From assembly GCF_022867795.2 (NCBI RefSeq), contig NZ_CP107006.1, positions 2,790,001 to 2,854,000 of the forward strand: DNA of 64,000 nucleotides, given 5' to 3'. The notes beneath the pieces are model-generated. The model saw nothing but the letters and a program-made list of their open reading frames with translations. It did not search any database and was not told the DNA's origin. This document shows, in pieces, positions 52,334 through 61,243 of the stretch. Source of the stretch: Chitinophaga horti (GTDB lineage: Bacteria > Bacteroidota > Bacteroidia > Chitinophagales > Chitinophagaceae). Numbering within the stretch: position 1 is the first letter of the stretch; the number at the start of each line of letters is the position of its first letter. A program made the translations under genes and the position numbers.

Positions 52334-52420
52334 CTCCCCTGAAAACAGGATTTTTACAAGTTGAGACGGCTTTATTGCTATATTTATGCATACGATTGTA
52401 AAATCCTGTTAACAGGGGAG
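52334..52420. repeat. Long inverted repeat flanking the promoter region of the TPR kinase gene
   Basis: CTCCCCTGAAAACAGGATTT plus TTACAA (52334-52359) is the inverse of TTGTAAAATCCTG plus TTAACAGGGGAG (52396-52420). The arms are ~25 bp with a few mismatches and one indel, and 36 bp lie between. Each arm also contains a smaller dyad, CCTG..ACAGG; the right one, CCTGTTAACAGG, is a perfect 12 bp palindrome. A possible -7 element, TATATTTA (52379-52386), lies between the arms. Confidence 0.7.
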
Positions 52421-52454
52421 ATTGGCCTCAAATAAAAAAACACTTCTTTGTAAA

Positions 52455-54440
52455 ATGAATCCTATACGTTATTCTTTCTTCGGCACGGCCCTTACTTGCC
52501 TGTTGCTGCTGCTTTGCATTCACACGTCCATGGGGCAAACGAAATTGCTGGATAGTTTGCAGGCGGCCATCGATCGCTATCCGCAAAAGGATACGGTGAA
52601 AGTAGGACTCATCCTCAAATATGTAAAAGCAGCTGTAAACGAGAACACAACACGCCTGGAACCCTATCTGCTCGAAATGATCGCCATCAGCAAAGCTAAA
52701 AACTATCGGAAAGGCGTGCGGGCTGGTTACGGCACCGCACATCTTTTTTATACGGATCGCGGCGACCTGGCGAAGGGAATGGCTTATGCCGATTCCTCTT
52801 TCCTGTTGATGGAAGGCGATACGAGCAAGGAAAACATGATACAAAAGGCCTACCTGCACCACAATGTAGCCAGCGATTATAACAAGATGCGCGATTACGA
52901 AATGGCGCTTTACCACTACAGCGAGGCTGCGGAGCTGCTCGGCAAATACCAGCCCCAGTATATATACCGGCCCTACTCCGGGATAACAGAAGTGTACGAC
53001 CATATGAATATGCGTGAAAAGGTGCAGGAATACGAACAAAAAACGATCGAGGCAGCAGAACGGACCGGTGACTCGTCGGCCATTGCGCAACGTTACCTGA
53101 ATCGTATTTCCAGGCTGATCAACGCGAAAAAACTTGACAAAGCGGAACAATACCTGAAAGAAGTGGAACCCACGGTGTTGAAGCTGGACGAGAGCCTGTT
53201 GCTGTACCAGTACTACCAGAACATGGGATCTGTTTTATACGAGCGAAAAAACTTCAGCAAAGCATACCAATATTTTCAGGCGGCGTATGAAAAAGCCCTG
53301 GCCAATGACGATATGTATTTACAGGTGATGGTACTATACCAATTGGCAGAAAGTGCTATCGCCGGCGGCAAAATGCCCGAAGCGAAACAATACCTGGACA
53401 CCCTGCTGAAAAAGTCAGTAGCATCCGACATGAAGTTTGGGGAACAGAGCGCCTATAAAGGACTGGCAGCCTGGCACGAAAAAAATGGCGATCACCAAAC
53501 GGCGAATGAATGGCTGCATAAACAACTCGTACTCAACGACAGCATTGCCTCGCAGGATGTACGCGACAAACTGGCGATGACGGAAGTACGGTTTAAAGTG
53601 CGCGGTAAAGACAATGAGATCAAAATGCTGCAGGACGAGCGTGAGATACAACGCCTTTCGATCCGCCAGAAAAACACGTTAAATTATATCCTGATCGGCG
53701 GCGCAGCGGCTTTGCTCATCATTCTCCTGCTCGGCTACCGGGTATACAGGAACCGCCAGAAGTTGCAGCAGCAACGCATTTCAGAGCTGGAAACCGAGAA
53801 ACAACTCACCGCCACGGAAGCCGTATTAAAAGGCGAGGAACAGGAACGTACGCGCCTGGCCAAAGACCTGCACGACGGCCTGGGCGGCATGCTTAGTGGT
53901 ATCAAATACTCGTTTCAACATATGAAAGGTAACCTTGTGATGACGCCTGAAAATTTACAGGCCTTCGAGCGCAGTATGGATATGCTGGACAGCTCCATTA
54001 AAGAGATGCGCCGCGTGGCCCATAACATGATGCCGGAAGCACTCGTCAACTATGGTTTGGGAGCGGCATTGAATGACTTCTGCAACGATATCAGCCAGTC
54101 CGGCGCCATTCAGGTGAGCCACCAGTTTATTGGCCTGGATAAAGAAAAGATCAGCGACACTACCGCCATTACGGTCTTCCGCATCGTACAGGAACTGCTG
54201 AACAACGTCTTAAAACATGCTTCCGCCAAAACCGTAATGCTGCAGGTCGCCAAAAACGACAATACCTTATCCGTTACCGTAGAAGATGATGGGAAAGGCT
54301 TTGATACCGCTACCCTCGATCGCAGCGGCGGCATCGGGTGGAGCAACATCCGCAACCGCGTGGAGTTCCTGCGAGGCACGGTGGATATACAGTCTGTCCC
54401 CAACTCCGGTACATCCGTCTTAATTGAAATACCATTATGA
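52455..54440 (+). CDS. TPR-containing sensor histidine kinase (HisKA_3 type)
   Basis: The ATG at 52455 gives 661 residues; a TTG at 52422 in frame lies against the inverted repeat. A signal sequence (ending SMGQ) precedes TPR helices up to about residue 390 (ASDYNKMRDYEMALYHYSEA, GSVLYERKNFSKAYQYFQAA). Then come one membrane helix (ILIGGAAALLIILLLGYRVY), a coiled coil and the kinase core with the phospho-His in LAKDLHDGLGGMLSGIKYSF. The ATP domain follows (VFRIVQELLNNVLKHASA, VEDDGKGFD, GGIGWSNIRNRV). It senses a periplasmic cue through TPRs and phosphorylates the regulator encoded next, overlapping by ATGA. Confidence 0.93.
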   Translation: MNPIRYSFFGTALTCLLLLLCIHTSMGQTKLLDSLQAAIDRYPQKDTVKVGLILKYVKAAVNENTTRLEPYLLEMIAISKAKNYRKGVRAGYGTAHLFYTDRGDLAKGMAYADSSFLLMEGDTSKENMIQKAYLHHNVASDYNKMRDYEMALYHYSEAAELLGKYQPQYIYRPYSGITEVYDHMNMREKVQEYEQKTIEAAERTGDSSAIAQRYLNRISRLINAKKLDKAEQYLKEVEPTVLKLDESLLLYQYYQNMGSVLYERKNFSKAYQYFQAAYEKALANDDMYLQVMVLYQLAESAIAGGKMPEAKQYLDTLLKKSVASDMKFGEQSAYKGLAAWHEKNGDHQTANEWLHKQLVLNDSIASQDVRDKLAMTEVRFKVRGKDNEIKMLQDEREIQRLSIRQKNTLNYILIGGAAALLIILLLGYRVYRNRQKLQQQRISELETEKQLTATEAVLKGEEQERTRLAKDLHDGLGGMLSGIKYSFQHMKGNLVMTPENLQAFERSMDMLDSSIKEMRRVAHNMMPEALVNYGLGAALNDFCNDISQSGAIQVSHQFIGLDKEKISDTTAITVFRIVQELLNNVLKHASAKTVMLQVAKNDNTLSVTVEDDGKGFDTATLDRSGGIGWSNIRNRVEFLRGTVDIQSVPNSGTSVLIEIPL

Positions 54441-55051
54441 GCATCAGCGTTTTTATCGTAGACGATCATTATATGATCATAGAAGGCATTCGTTCGCTGC
54501 TGCAGGACGAACAGGAAATCGAATGGGCGGGGCATGCGACGAACGCCGCTTCCTGCCTGGCGTTTCTGAAAAACAGGCAGCCGGATGTGTTGCTGATGGA
54601 CATTAACCTGCCCGATAAAAGCGGCATCGATCTGTGTAAAGAAGTGAAAACGCTGTACCCTTCCGTATTTGTGATCGGGCTGAGCACCTTTAGTCAACAG
54701 ACTTATATCGAAAAAATGATCGATAACGGCGCTTCGGGATATGTGCTGAAAAACGCCACCCAGCCCGAATTAATGGAGGCCATTAAGACTGTCGTAAGCG
54801 GCAAAGACTATCTGAGTATGGAAGCCGCGCAAGCGCTTCGTAAAAATGATACGAATACTGTGATGCTCACCCGCCGCGAGAAGGAAGTACTGGAACTGAT
54901 CGCGGACGGGCTTACCAATCCTGAAATATCTCAAAAACTGTTTGTTAGCCTCAGCACCATTGAAACCCATCGCAAAAACCTGCTGGCCAAGTTTGGCGTC
55001 AGCAACACCGCGAGCCTTATTAAACTGGCCGTTAAAAACGGGTTGATATAA
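54437..55051 (+). CDS. LuxR/NarL family response regulator
   Basis: A 204-residue protein with a receiver (DDHYMIIEGIRSLL, phospho-Asp 55 in DVLLMDINLPDKSG) and a C-terminal LuxR helix-turn-helix (LTRREKEVLELIADGLTNPE, ISQKLFVSLSTIETHRKNLL). Its start overlaps the stop of the kinase gene by 4 bases (ATGA), so the pair is translationally coupled. Targets are unknown; the inverted repeat upstream of the kinase gene is a candidate autoregulatory site. Confidence 0.94.
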   Translation: MSISVFIVDDHYMIIEGIRSLLQDEQEIEWAGHATNAASCLAFLKNRQPDVLLMDINLPDKSGIDLCKEVKTLYPSVFVIGLSTFSQQTYIEKMIDNGASGYVLKNATQPELMEAIKTVVSGKDYLSMEAAQALRKNDTNTVMLTRREKEVLELIADGLTNPEISQKLFVSLSTIETHRKNLLAKFGVSNTASLIKLAVKNGLI

Positions 55052-55117
55052 CCACTTTGTCGGTTTCGTTCTATTCTCCCGCTGCGGGGCGCTGTTACTT
55101 TGTATAAAATTGAAGTA

Positions 55118-55405
55118 ATGACAAAGTACCTGTTCCTCATCGCCTTTCTCCTCTCGGCCAAAGCGCAAGCCTACGAAGGCCCGGCGAAAGTCCTCTATAG
55201 CAAACATTGCGCAACCTGCCATGGCGATGCCGGCGATCGTGGCCGCTTCGGCGCACGCAACCTGAAAGCCAGTTCGCTGAGCGATTCCTCCATCATCCGG
55301 CAAATAAGTAAAGGGAAAGGTATTATGCCCGCTTTCGCACGCCGGTTAAAACCCGAAGAAATGACGCAATTGGCTGACTATATCAAAACATTACGCACCC
55401 GCTAA
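55118..55405 (+). CDS. Monohaem cytochrome c
   Basis: The ATG at 55118 gives a 95-residue protein with a signal peptide (ending AKAQA), the haem motif CATCH (about residues 32-36), and MPAFARRLKPEEMTQLADYI, where the Met is the likely second haem ligand. It is a small periplasmic class I cytochrome. It lies 66 bp after the response regulator and 11 bp before a DUF1772 gene on the same strand. The electron partner is unknown. Confidence 0.93.
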   Translation: MTKYLFLIAFLLSAKAQAYEGPAKVLYSKHCATCHGDAGDRGRFGARNLKASSLSDSSIIRQISKGKGIMPAFARRLKPEEMTQLADYIKTLRTR

Positions 55406-55416
55406 TCCGCTACCGT

Positions 55417-55914
55417 ATGACTAACTTCTCTCAACTTGTACTGGTGGTTGCCACCGTTTTATGCGGCCTTGTCGCCGGACTTTTCTATGCCTGGTCCGTT
55501 TCCGTTATGCCAGGCATTGGCCGGCTCAGCGATCGTGGTTTTATGGAAGCCATGCAGGCCATGAACCGGGCCATCTTAAACCCGTTATTCTTTATTTCGT
55601 TTATGGGATGTGTGTTAGTGTTACCGGCATCGGCGTTCCTGGTATACGAGCGGCCCCTGCCCCTTCGTTTCTGGCTGATTGCAGGTGCCGCGCTGCTGTA
55701 TATCTTCGGCGTTTTTGGAATTACCGCCGGCGGCAACGTTCCGCTGAACGAAGCGCTGGACAGGTTTACGATCAATGGCGCCAGCGAGGAAGCGATCAGC
55801 AACGCCCGCCGGCAATTTGAAGCGCGCTGGCTGATGCTGCACCAAATCAGAACGGTGCTATCGGTGGTGTGTTTTGTGTTGATGGTGTTGGCATGTGTGG
55901 TGCGTTCGAAGTAA
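55417..55914 (+). CDS. DUF1772 (anthrone oxygenase-like) membrane protein
   Basis: A 165-residue protein with four membrane helices (VLVVATVLCGLVAGLFYAWS, ILNPLFFISFMGCVLVLP, LIAGAAALLYIFGVFGIT, VLSVVCFVLMVLACVV). It has the family features AWSVSVMPGIGRLSD near the start and GNVPLNEALDRF in the middle (N-x-P-L-N). DUF1772 proteins are related to fungal anthrone oxygenases; the role in bacteria is unclear. It follows the cytochrome c gene by 11 bp. Its stop is 3 bp before the end of the convergent serine hydrolase gene. Confidence 0.87.
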   Translation: MTNFSQLVLVVATVLCGLVAGLFYAWSVSVMPGIGRLSDRGFMEAMQAMNRAILNPLFFISFMGCVLVLPASAFLVYERPLPLRFWLIAGAALLYIFGVFGITAGGNVPLNEALDRFTINGASEEAISNARRQFEARWLMLHQIRTVLSVVCFVLMVLACVVRSK

Positions 55915-55917
55915 TGC

Positions 55918-57564
55918 CTATTCCCGCACAAACCTCAAATCACTCACGCGCGCGTGCACCAGTGTAAAGCCCGTCGCTTTGCCGGCCTCATCGACATGAA
56001 ATTCCAGCACCAGACCGTTATCCAGACCGAACACACCTTGTTGCAGTCCTACGCGCGTCATATTGTACGATGCCTGGCCGATGTGTACGACCAACTGCCC
56101 GTTACTAAAAATCACCCGGTAACGGGCATCTATTTCGGAGTTGTAGTAATCGCCAGCATATTGTATCGCCGCTTGAGCATCCAGCCCTGCTACCCTATCG
56201 GTACGTTTGAAAGCAATGCGCTGCCCGTCCTGCAAAATGTACATTTCCTTTGCTTTACCTTCCGCTAAATGGGCGAACACGAGCTTCACGGCTGGTGCGC
56301 CCTCCACGGCCAATGTCGAATCATTCTCCGGCACCAACGCATACGACTCATCATTCCAATGCTGCCGTGCCATGATTTTATCTTCCGTGATGTTCACGCT
56401 TATATTCAACGCACTATCTTCTGCAGCTACGTAAATGCCGGTCAAACTTGCCGTATCGATCGCGATCGACGCCTGGTTTACAGTTGCCGCCGCCTTGGGT
56501 TCCGGGTAAAGCAAACTATAAATCGCCCGGAATTCGGGCGATCCCGTAATACGATCGTTATTACTGAACATCAGGATATCAAGCCCAGATGCGGGAAAAT
56601 GATACATCCTGCTGTGATAACCGGAAATATCGCCGCCATGGCTCACCAGCAATTGCCCTTTGTATTGTTGAATATGTAATCCGCCCCCATATTTCGTATC
56701 CTCGCCACTGTCCGTCACGGAGGGCGTCAGCATCTTCTTCCAGGCAGCGTCGCCTAACAGGCGGTGTTCCTTCATCTCTTTAAACCAGGGCCCAAAGTCG
56801 GTCACCACGCTATAGCCGTTACCCTGACCAATGACGCCGGTCGTTGGATTATTCTCTTTAAACCCTTTATCTGTTTGGATATACCCATTCGCTTTACCGG
56901 GCACCTTGTGCGTGCGCGACAATTGCGTATGTTTCATTCTTAATGGCTTGAAGATGTTGGCCGCTACGAATGCATCCAGATCCTGACCACTCACCTGTTG
57001 CACAATCCGCCCCAGCAGGAAATAGCCGGAATTGGAATAACTCCAGCGGCTACCCGGCGTAAAGTTCAGCGACCGTTGCCGGGAAAGTATATTGTAAACG
57101 ACACTGTCATTGTAATTGCCATTCTCATTCATATCCCGCAGCCATATCAGCGCGGAGTGATCACGCAGGCCGCTTTGGTGATGAATAAGATGCGCCAGTG
57201 TAATGCTGTCTGCATAAGCCGGGAAATCCGGGAAGAACTTCGACAACTTATCGCTGCTACTCAGTTTACCCCGGCTTTCGAGCAAATAAATGCTCGCAGC
57301 CGTAAACTGCTTGCTCATTGAGGCGATATTAAACGGCGTAGCGGGAGTTATTTTTCTTCTGGCGGATAAGTCTGCCAGCCCATAACCGCGCGCGTACACC
57401 AGCTTATTCTTTTGCCAGATGGCCAGCGAAACACCGGGTTCGTTCGGTTGAACGATCGTATGTAACAAACTATCGATCTGTTGCGGGCGGATGGTTTGCG
57501 CTTTCGTGTATAGGCTTGCAGTGAGTAACAAGAACGGGAGACCAAATCTCAGCTGTCGATTCAT
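55918..57564 (-). CDS. Serine hydrolase (beta-lactamase/PBP4-like family)
   Basis: The ATG at 57564 gives 548 residues with a signal peptide (ending LYTKAQ). The nucleophile motif SMSK is at 82-85 (FNIASMSKQFTAASIYLL), the second motif reads WSYSNSGYFLLG and the third is HGGDISGYHSRM. Residues ~400-548 are a C-terminal beta domain (DSTLAVEGAPAVKLVFAHLA). This is the class C-like esterase/peptidase family; activity on peptides, esters or beta-lactams cannot be decided. It follows the AraC gene on the same strand after 52 bp. Confidence 0.9.
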   Translation of the reverse strand: MNRQLRFGLPFLLLTASLYTKAQTIRPQQIDSLLHTIVQPNEPGVSLAIWQKNKLVYARGYGLADLSARRKITPATPFNIASMSKQFTAASIYLLESRGKLSSSDKLSKFFPDFPAYADSITLAHLIHHQSGLRDHSALIWLRDMNENGNYNDSVVYNILSRQRSLNFTPGSRWSYSNSGYFLLGRIVQQVSGQDLDAFVAANIFKPLRMKHTQLSRTHKVPGKANGYIQTDKGFKENNPTTGVIGQGNGYSVVTDFGPWFKEMKEHRLLGDAAWKKMLTPSVTDSGEDTKYGGGLHIQQYKGQLLVSHGGDISGYHSRMYHFPASGLDILMFSNNDRITGSPEFRAIYSLLYPEPKAAATVNQASIAIDTASLTGIYVAAEDSALNISVNITEDKIMARQHWNDESYALVPENDSTLAVEGAPAVKLVFAHLAEGKAKEMYILQDGQRIAFKRTDRVAGLDAQAAIQYAGDYYNSEIDARYRVIFSNGQLVVHIGQASYNMTRVGLQQGVFGLDNGLVLEFHVDEAGKATGFTLVHARVSDLRFVRE

Positions 57565-57616
57565 CGGTTGGCATACTTTAGAATGCCTAAAATACAAATT
57601 CCTCTTGATGATCGGG

Positions 57617-58444
57617 TTATAAATGCTCGCCGACCGGCAGCGTATCACTGGGCGCTACCCCATATTTCTTCTTGTATGCATGCGAGAAGTGGCTCAGACT
57701 CTCGAATCCAAGGTCCAGGTAAATGGCCGAAGGTTTCCTGTTTTTGTTGGTGATGAGATGGCGTGCCTCCTCCAGCCGCCTGTCCAGCAACCACTGCCGG
57801 GGCGCCATGTCGAAGATCTTCTGAAAATCACGCTTAAAGCCAGCCAGGCTTCTACCCGTTAGTTGTGCAAACTTTTCCACCGGGATGTTGTAGTGAAAGT
57901 TGGCACGCATAAACTTCTCAAGGTCTATTTTATGCGGTTCTGAAAAGTCGAACAGGAACTCGCGCAGTTCAGGTTTGGTGTTCATCAGCAGGTAAACGGC
58001 CTCCTTTACCTTGAGCATGCCCACTGCATGCGTGATCTGCTCGTCCGGATGCTTCACATACGGCAACAAAGACTGAAAGAAGGCCTGCAGGAAGTCGTTA
58101 CCGGGAATGAGTACGTTTGTTGGCCCGTTATACTTGCGGGTAACGTCAATATGCTCATCCAGCGCAATCTGCCTTAACAAGTCTTCTTTCAGAATGATCA
58201 CGATCGTTTGATAATCCCCATCGTCCGCCGGTGTTTTCGTGATTTCGGCCAGTTGATTTTTGTGTACGAGCATCATCTGTCCACCGCTCATAGACCACTC
58301 CTGCCCTGCAGTTACCAGCGAAAATTTGCCGGAAACCTGCAACACCAGTGTATTATGCTCCATGAACGCCACTTTTTCTTTCCTCGAGGAGGAATAGTAC
58401 GAGTAAAAAAGTACGCCGGGAATAATTTCAGTGGGATTCGTCAT
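57617..58444 (-). CDS. AraC family transcriptional regulator
   Basis: A 275-residue protein. The N-terminal ~150 residues form a sensing domain of the AraC cupin-like type (EHNTLVLQVSGKFSLVTAGQ). The C-terminus has the two helix-turn-helices, with FAQLTGRSLAGFKRDFQKIF in the first and IYLDLGFESLSHFSHAYKKK in the second, ending YGVAPSD. It lies 24 bp downstream of the aldo/keto reductase gene on the same strand and may regulate it. Confidence 0.92.
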   Translation of the reverse strand: MTNPTEIIPGVLFYSYYSSSRKEKVAFMEHNTLVLQVSGKFSLVTAGQEWSMSGGQMMLVHKNQLAEITKTPADDGDYQTIVIILKEDLLRQIALDEHIDVTRKYNGPTNVLIPGNDFLQAFFQSLLPYVKHPDEQITHAVGMLKVKEAVYLLMNTKPELREFLFDFSEPHKIDLEKFMRANFHYNIPVEKFAQLTGRSLAGFKRDFQKIFDMAPRQWLLDRRLEEARHLITNKNRKPSAIYLDLGFESLSHFSHAYKKKYGVAPSDTLPVGEHL

Positions 58445-58468
58445 AACCTAAAGATATTCAATAAACGC

Positions 58469-59440
58469 CTATCGGTGAAGATAAGTACCGCCAAGGATAG
58501 CGCCCGGTGCAAAATTCGTATTCAGCGTATCCAGTTCCGCCTGAGAAAAAGTAAGCTCCATCGCCTTCATGTTTTCCGGCAGGCGCGACCGGCTGCTCAT
58601 ACTTACCAGCGGCATCATGTGTTCGTCCTGTGTATTTACCCAGGCGATGGCCAGTTGTGTCGGCGTACATCCCTTATCGGCCGCTATTTTTTTCAACACT
58701 TCTACTTTCTCCAGGTTCTTTACCAGGTTATCGCCCTGGAAACGGGAGAAATGTAACTGGTAAGCATTCGCAGGTAATGGCGCTTTCAGATCGCCGGTTA
58801 ACAGTCCTTCCGCCGTGTTGGCAAAAGCCACAACGCCAATACCCAGCTCCCTGGCCGTCGGCAACAGATCGCTTTCTATCTGGCGATCGGCCAGGGAATA
58901 CCCGATTTCGAGCGCTGTTACGGGGTGAATGCTGTGGGCTTTGCGCAACTGGTTGGCCGTTACTTCGGAAACGCCCAGGTGGCGCACTTTTCCCTCTTTA
59001 ATCAGATCTGCTACTGTACCGATTACATCTTCCATCGGCACGCTGTTATCCAGCCGGCAAGGCTGGTACAAATCGATCGTATCGATGCCGAGACGCACCA
59101 GGGAATAATTAACGAAGTTTTTGATCGCGATCGGCCGCAGGTCGAGTCCGAGCATCTGGCTGCCATAAAAAATGGCACCGAATTTTACACTGATGAAAGC
59201 GTCGTCTCTCCTGCCCTTGACGGCTTTGCCTACGAGCAACTCGTTATGACCAGCGCCATAAAAATCACCGGTGTTCAGGAAATTGATCCCATTATCTAAG
59301 GCCTGCTGAATCGTGGCGATACTTTCGGCTTCGTCGCGGGAGGGACCGCCCCAAACGGGCGACATACGCATACAACCTAATCCGAGTTTCGATACCAGTG
59401 GTCCTTTTTTGCCAAGGCTTATCTTTTTTACTGTTGTCAT
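58469..59440 (-). CDS. Aldo/keto reductase
   Basis: The ATG at 59440 gives 323 residues (MTTVKKISLGKKGPLVSKLG); the longer frame to 59506 adds an unlikely N-terminus. The barrel shows LGLGCMRMSPVWGG, the catalytic Tyr in NTGDFYGAGHNELLVGKAV, Lys in AFISVKFGAIFYG, and the cofactor region SRSRLPENMKAMELTFSQAE. At the place of the usual catalytic His, the sequence reads LYQPCRLD, so Cys replaces it, as Ala or others do in some members. NADPH-dependent reduction of an aldehyde or ketone is expected. It is the first gene of a leftward group with AraC and the serine hydrolase. Confidence 0.9.
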   Translation of the reverse strand: MTTVKKISLGKKGPLVSKLGLGCMRMSPVWGGPSRDEAESIATIQQALDNGINFLNTGDFYGAGHNELLVGKAVKGRRDDAFISVKFGAIFYGSQMLGLDLRPIAIKNFVNYSLVRLGIDTIDLYQPCRLDNSVPMEDVIGTVADLIKEGKVRHLGVSEVTANQLRKAHSIHPVTALEIGYSLADRQIESDLLPTARELGIGVVAFANTAEGLLTGDLKAPLPANAYQLHFSRFQGDNLVKNLEKVEVLKKIAADKGCTPTQLAIAWVNTQDEHMMPLVSMSSRSRLPENMKAMELTFSQAELDTLNTNFAPGAILGGTYLHR

Positions 59441-59536
59441 CTTCTTTGTTTTTGGAATTGATAACACAAAGGTCAGCCGAAAAAAGAGAAGCCTACTTTC
59501 CCCCACGGCTCAATTTACTTGTCTGCATAGCTCACT

Positions 59537-60052
59537 ATGAGAACCATCGCTTTTATCCTGACCGGCACAGCGCTGGCAGGCGGCATATTCCGCGAGCAGG
59601 GCTTGGCCTTTTCTGTAAAGGGCCTGATACTGGTGCTTTGTTCAGCGCTGACCTACGCCACTTACATAGTGGCCAACAGCAGGATAAGTTCCGGGGTAGA
59701 CTGGCTGCCAAAAAGCACGATGATTATGACCGGATCAGCGATCACCATTTTTATGGTCAATGCAAACACCGTTGTATCTACCATTCACCCGGACCAGCAG
59801 TTTATGCTCGCCGTGTTATTTATGGCAGTAGTCGGCACTACGATTCCCACGGCGTTGTTTGCCGCGGGTATTCCGAAAGTGGGTGCGGGCGTAAGCGCCA
59901 TCCTGATGACGATTGAACTACCGGTGGCCATTGTATGCGCGGGCCTCGTACTCGGGGAAAGTATCGACTATTTACAGCTGATAGGGATTGTGATAATGCT
60001 GGCTGCGATCGTAGCCATGAACTACTACAAAATAAAAGCCCGCAACCACTAA
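59537..60052 (+). pseudogene. EamA/DMT transporter lacking its N-terminal half
   Basis: The 171-residue frame starts within what would be helix 5 of a ten-helix EamA transporter (IAFILTGTALAGG). It continues with the complete second repeat (GLILVLCSALTYATYIVANS, FMAVVGTTIPTALFAAGIPK, GVSAILMTIELPVAIVCAGL, LQLIGIVIMLAAIVAMNYY). The first ~130 residues of the family are missing, and the 96 bp upstream do not encode them. It is most likely a 5'-truncated relic, although a half-size four- to five-helix protein that dimerises cannot be excluded. It ends 3 bp before the convergent crtY-type gene. Confidence 0.65.
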
Positions 60053-60054
60053 AT

Positions 60055-60780
60055 CTAAGCGCCCATTTGCTGCACCGGCGGATGGGCGCTACTAACGGTC
60101 CGGGTGAACATCTTATAGAAGTATACATTTAACAGGAACTGCGTGTAACCATACACGGCGTCTTCAACAGGAATAGTACCCATGCGGATGCCCAGGAAAC
60201 CAGCCGGGTTATAGTTCACCACCGCCCCCTCAAGACCGGTGCCGGTCAGCACACCATTTACGGCGAAGAAACCGGGCATCAGTAAGAGATAAACCAGCGA
60301 GGCCTGGCCCACCCAGGCTACACGTGCAACGAAGTGCAGGTATAATACTGCAACCACGGTGGCCACTGCAGTTACCAGCGTGTACATCCTGTCCCGGTAC
60401 AATAGCGCGGCTACGATGCATATGATGCAAGTGGCAAATACGATGATGTTATTAAAAGCGTTGGCCCAGGTCAAATCGAAGAATTTGTTCAGGCAGTGGT
60501 AGGTAAACAAACAGGCAAAGGGAATACAGACGAAAAACAGCCACTCTTCCACCGGTAGACCCGCTATTCGAAAGCCGGTGAGGTAAGTATCATTGAACCA
60601 CCATATACCGTGATGCGTGAACCAAACGTCCCAGGCGATGAACGGGATACCCACGATGATCGCCGCTTTCAGGAAAGCCCCGAAGTGATGATGAAACTGT
60701 ATCCGCTTATCAAAAGAAAAAATAAAACAGATAACGACGGCGAAGAAGTTAACGAGCAGGTATGTATACGAGGTGAGCAT
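60055..60780 (-). CDS. crtY: Lycopene cyclase domain protein (CrtYcd-type)
   Basis: A 241-residue membrane protein with six to seven hydrophobic segments. It has two copies of the heterodimer-type lycopene cyclase motif: GLPVEEWLFFVCIP (PxEE) and GTIPVEDAVYGYTQ (PxE/D). This is the fused CrtYc/CrtYd form used by Bacteroidota. It cyclises the ends of lycopene to beta rings. Its ATG directly follows the stop of the hydroxylase gene (TAGATG), so it is the last gene of the carotenoid operon. Confidence 0.9.
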   Translation of the reverse strand: MLTSYTYLLVNFFAVVICFIFSFDKRIQFHHHFGAFLKAAIIVGIPFIAWDVWFTHHGIWWFNDTYLTGFRIAGLPVEEWLFFVCIPFACLFTYHCLNKFFDLTWANAFNNIIVFATCIICIVAALLYRDRMYTLVTAVATVVAVLYLHFVARVAWVGQASLVYLLLMPGFFAVNGVLTGTGLEGAVVNYNPAGFLGIRMGTIPVEDAVYGYTQFLLNVYFYKMFTRTVSSAHPPVQQMGA

Positions 60781-61233
60781 CTATCGTTTTGAGAAATACA
60801 TTTTGAAATATTTGACAGGCACCCAAAGAAAACCGAAACACTCCCCTTCTTCCCGCCCCGTATGTTTATGGTGCTGCTTATGCGCCCGGCGGATCGCCAG
60901 CAGGTACGGATTTTTTGTATCGCGCAACAAACTTATCCGCTGGTGAATGAAGATGTCATGCACGAAGAAGTACGCCATCCCATACAGGAAAATGCCCAGG
61001 CCGATGAAGAAAAGATAGCTCATAGACTGCTGCACGCCCAGGTACAGCAATACAATGGTTGGCGTGGCGAAGATGACGAAGAACAGGTCGTTCCGTTCGA
61101 AATCGCCGCTATGGCTGTGGTCGTGATGATCTTTATGCAACACCCACAGGAAGCCATGCATCACATATTTGTGAATGATCCAGGTAAGCCCTTCCATAAT
61201 AAAGAAGGTGAGGACCACTATAAGAATATTCAT
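60781..61233 (-). CDS. crtZ: Beta-carotene hydroxylase (CrtZ-like fatty acid hydroxylase family)
   Basis: A 150-residue di-iron membrane protein with the CrtZ histidine clusters HKYVMH, HKDHHDHSH, HDIFIHQR and HKQHHKH, and four hydrophobic segments. It hydroxylates the beta rings of beta-carotene to give cryptoxanthin/zeaxanthin. It starts 10 bp after the crtB stop and ends in direct contact with the cyclase gene. Confidence 0.93.
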   Translation of the reverse strand: MNILIVVLTFFIMEGLTWIIHKYVMHGFLWVLHKDHHDHSHSGDFERNDLFFVIFATPTIVLLYLGVQQSMSYLFFIGLGIFLYGMAYFFVHDIFIHQRISLLRDTKNPYLLAIRRAHKQHHKHTGREEGECFGFLWVPVKYFKMYFSKR

Positions 61234-61243
61234 TTGCTAAAGA

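Noticed and set aside
59398..59916. 172-residue rightward open frame overlapping the EamA relic
   Set aside because: It is an out-of-frame shadow of the EamA relic and overlaps the aldo/keto reductase start; its sequence is His/Arg/Gly-rich without family pattern.
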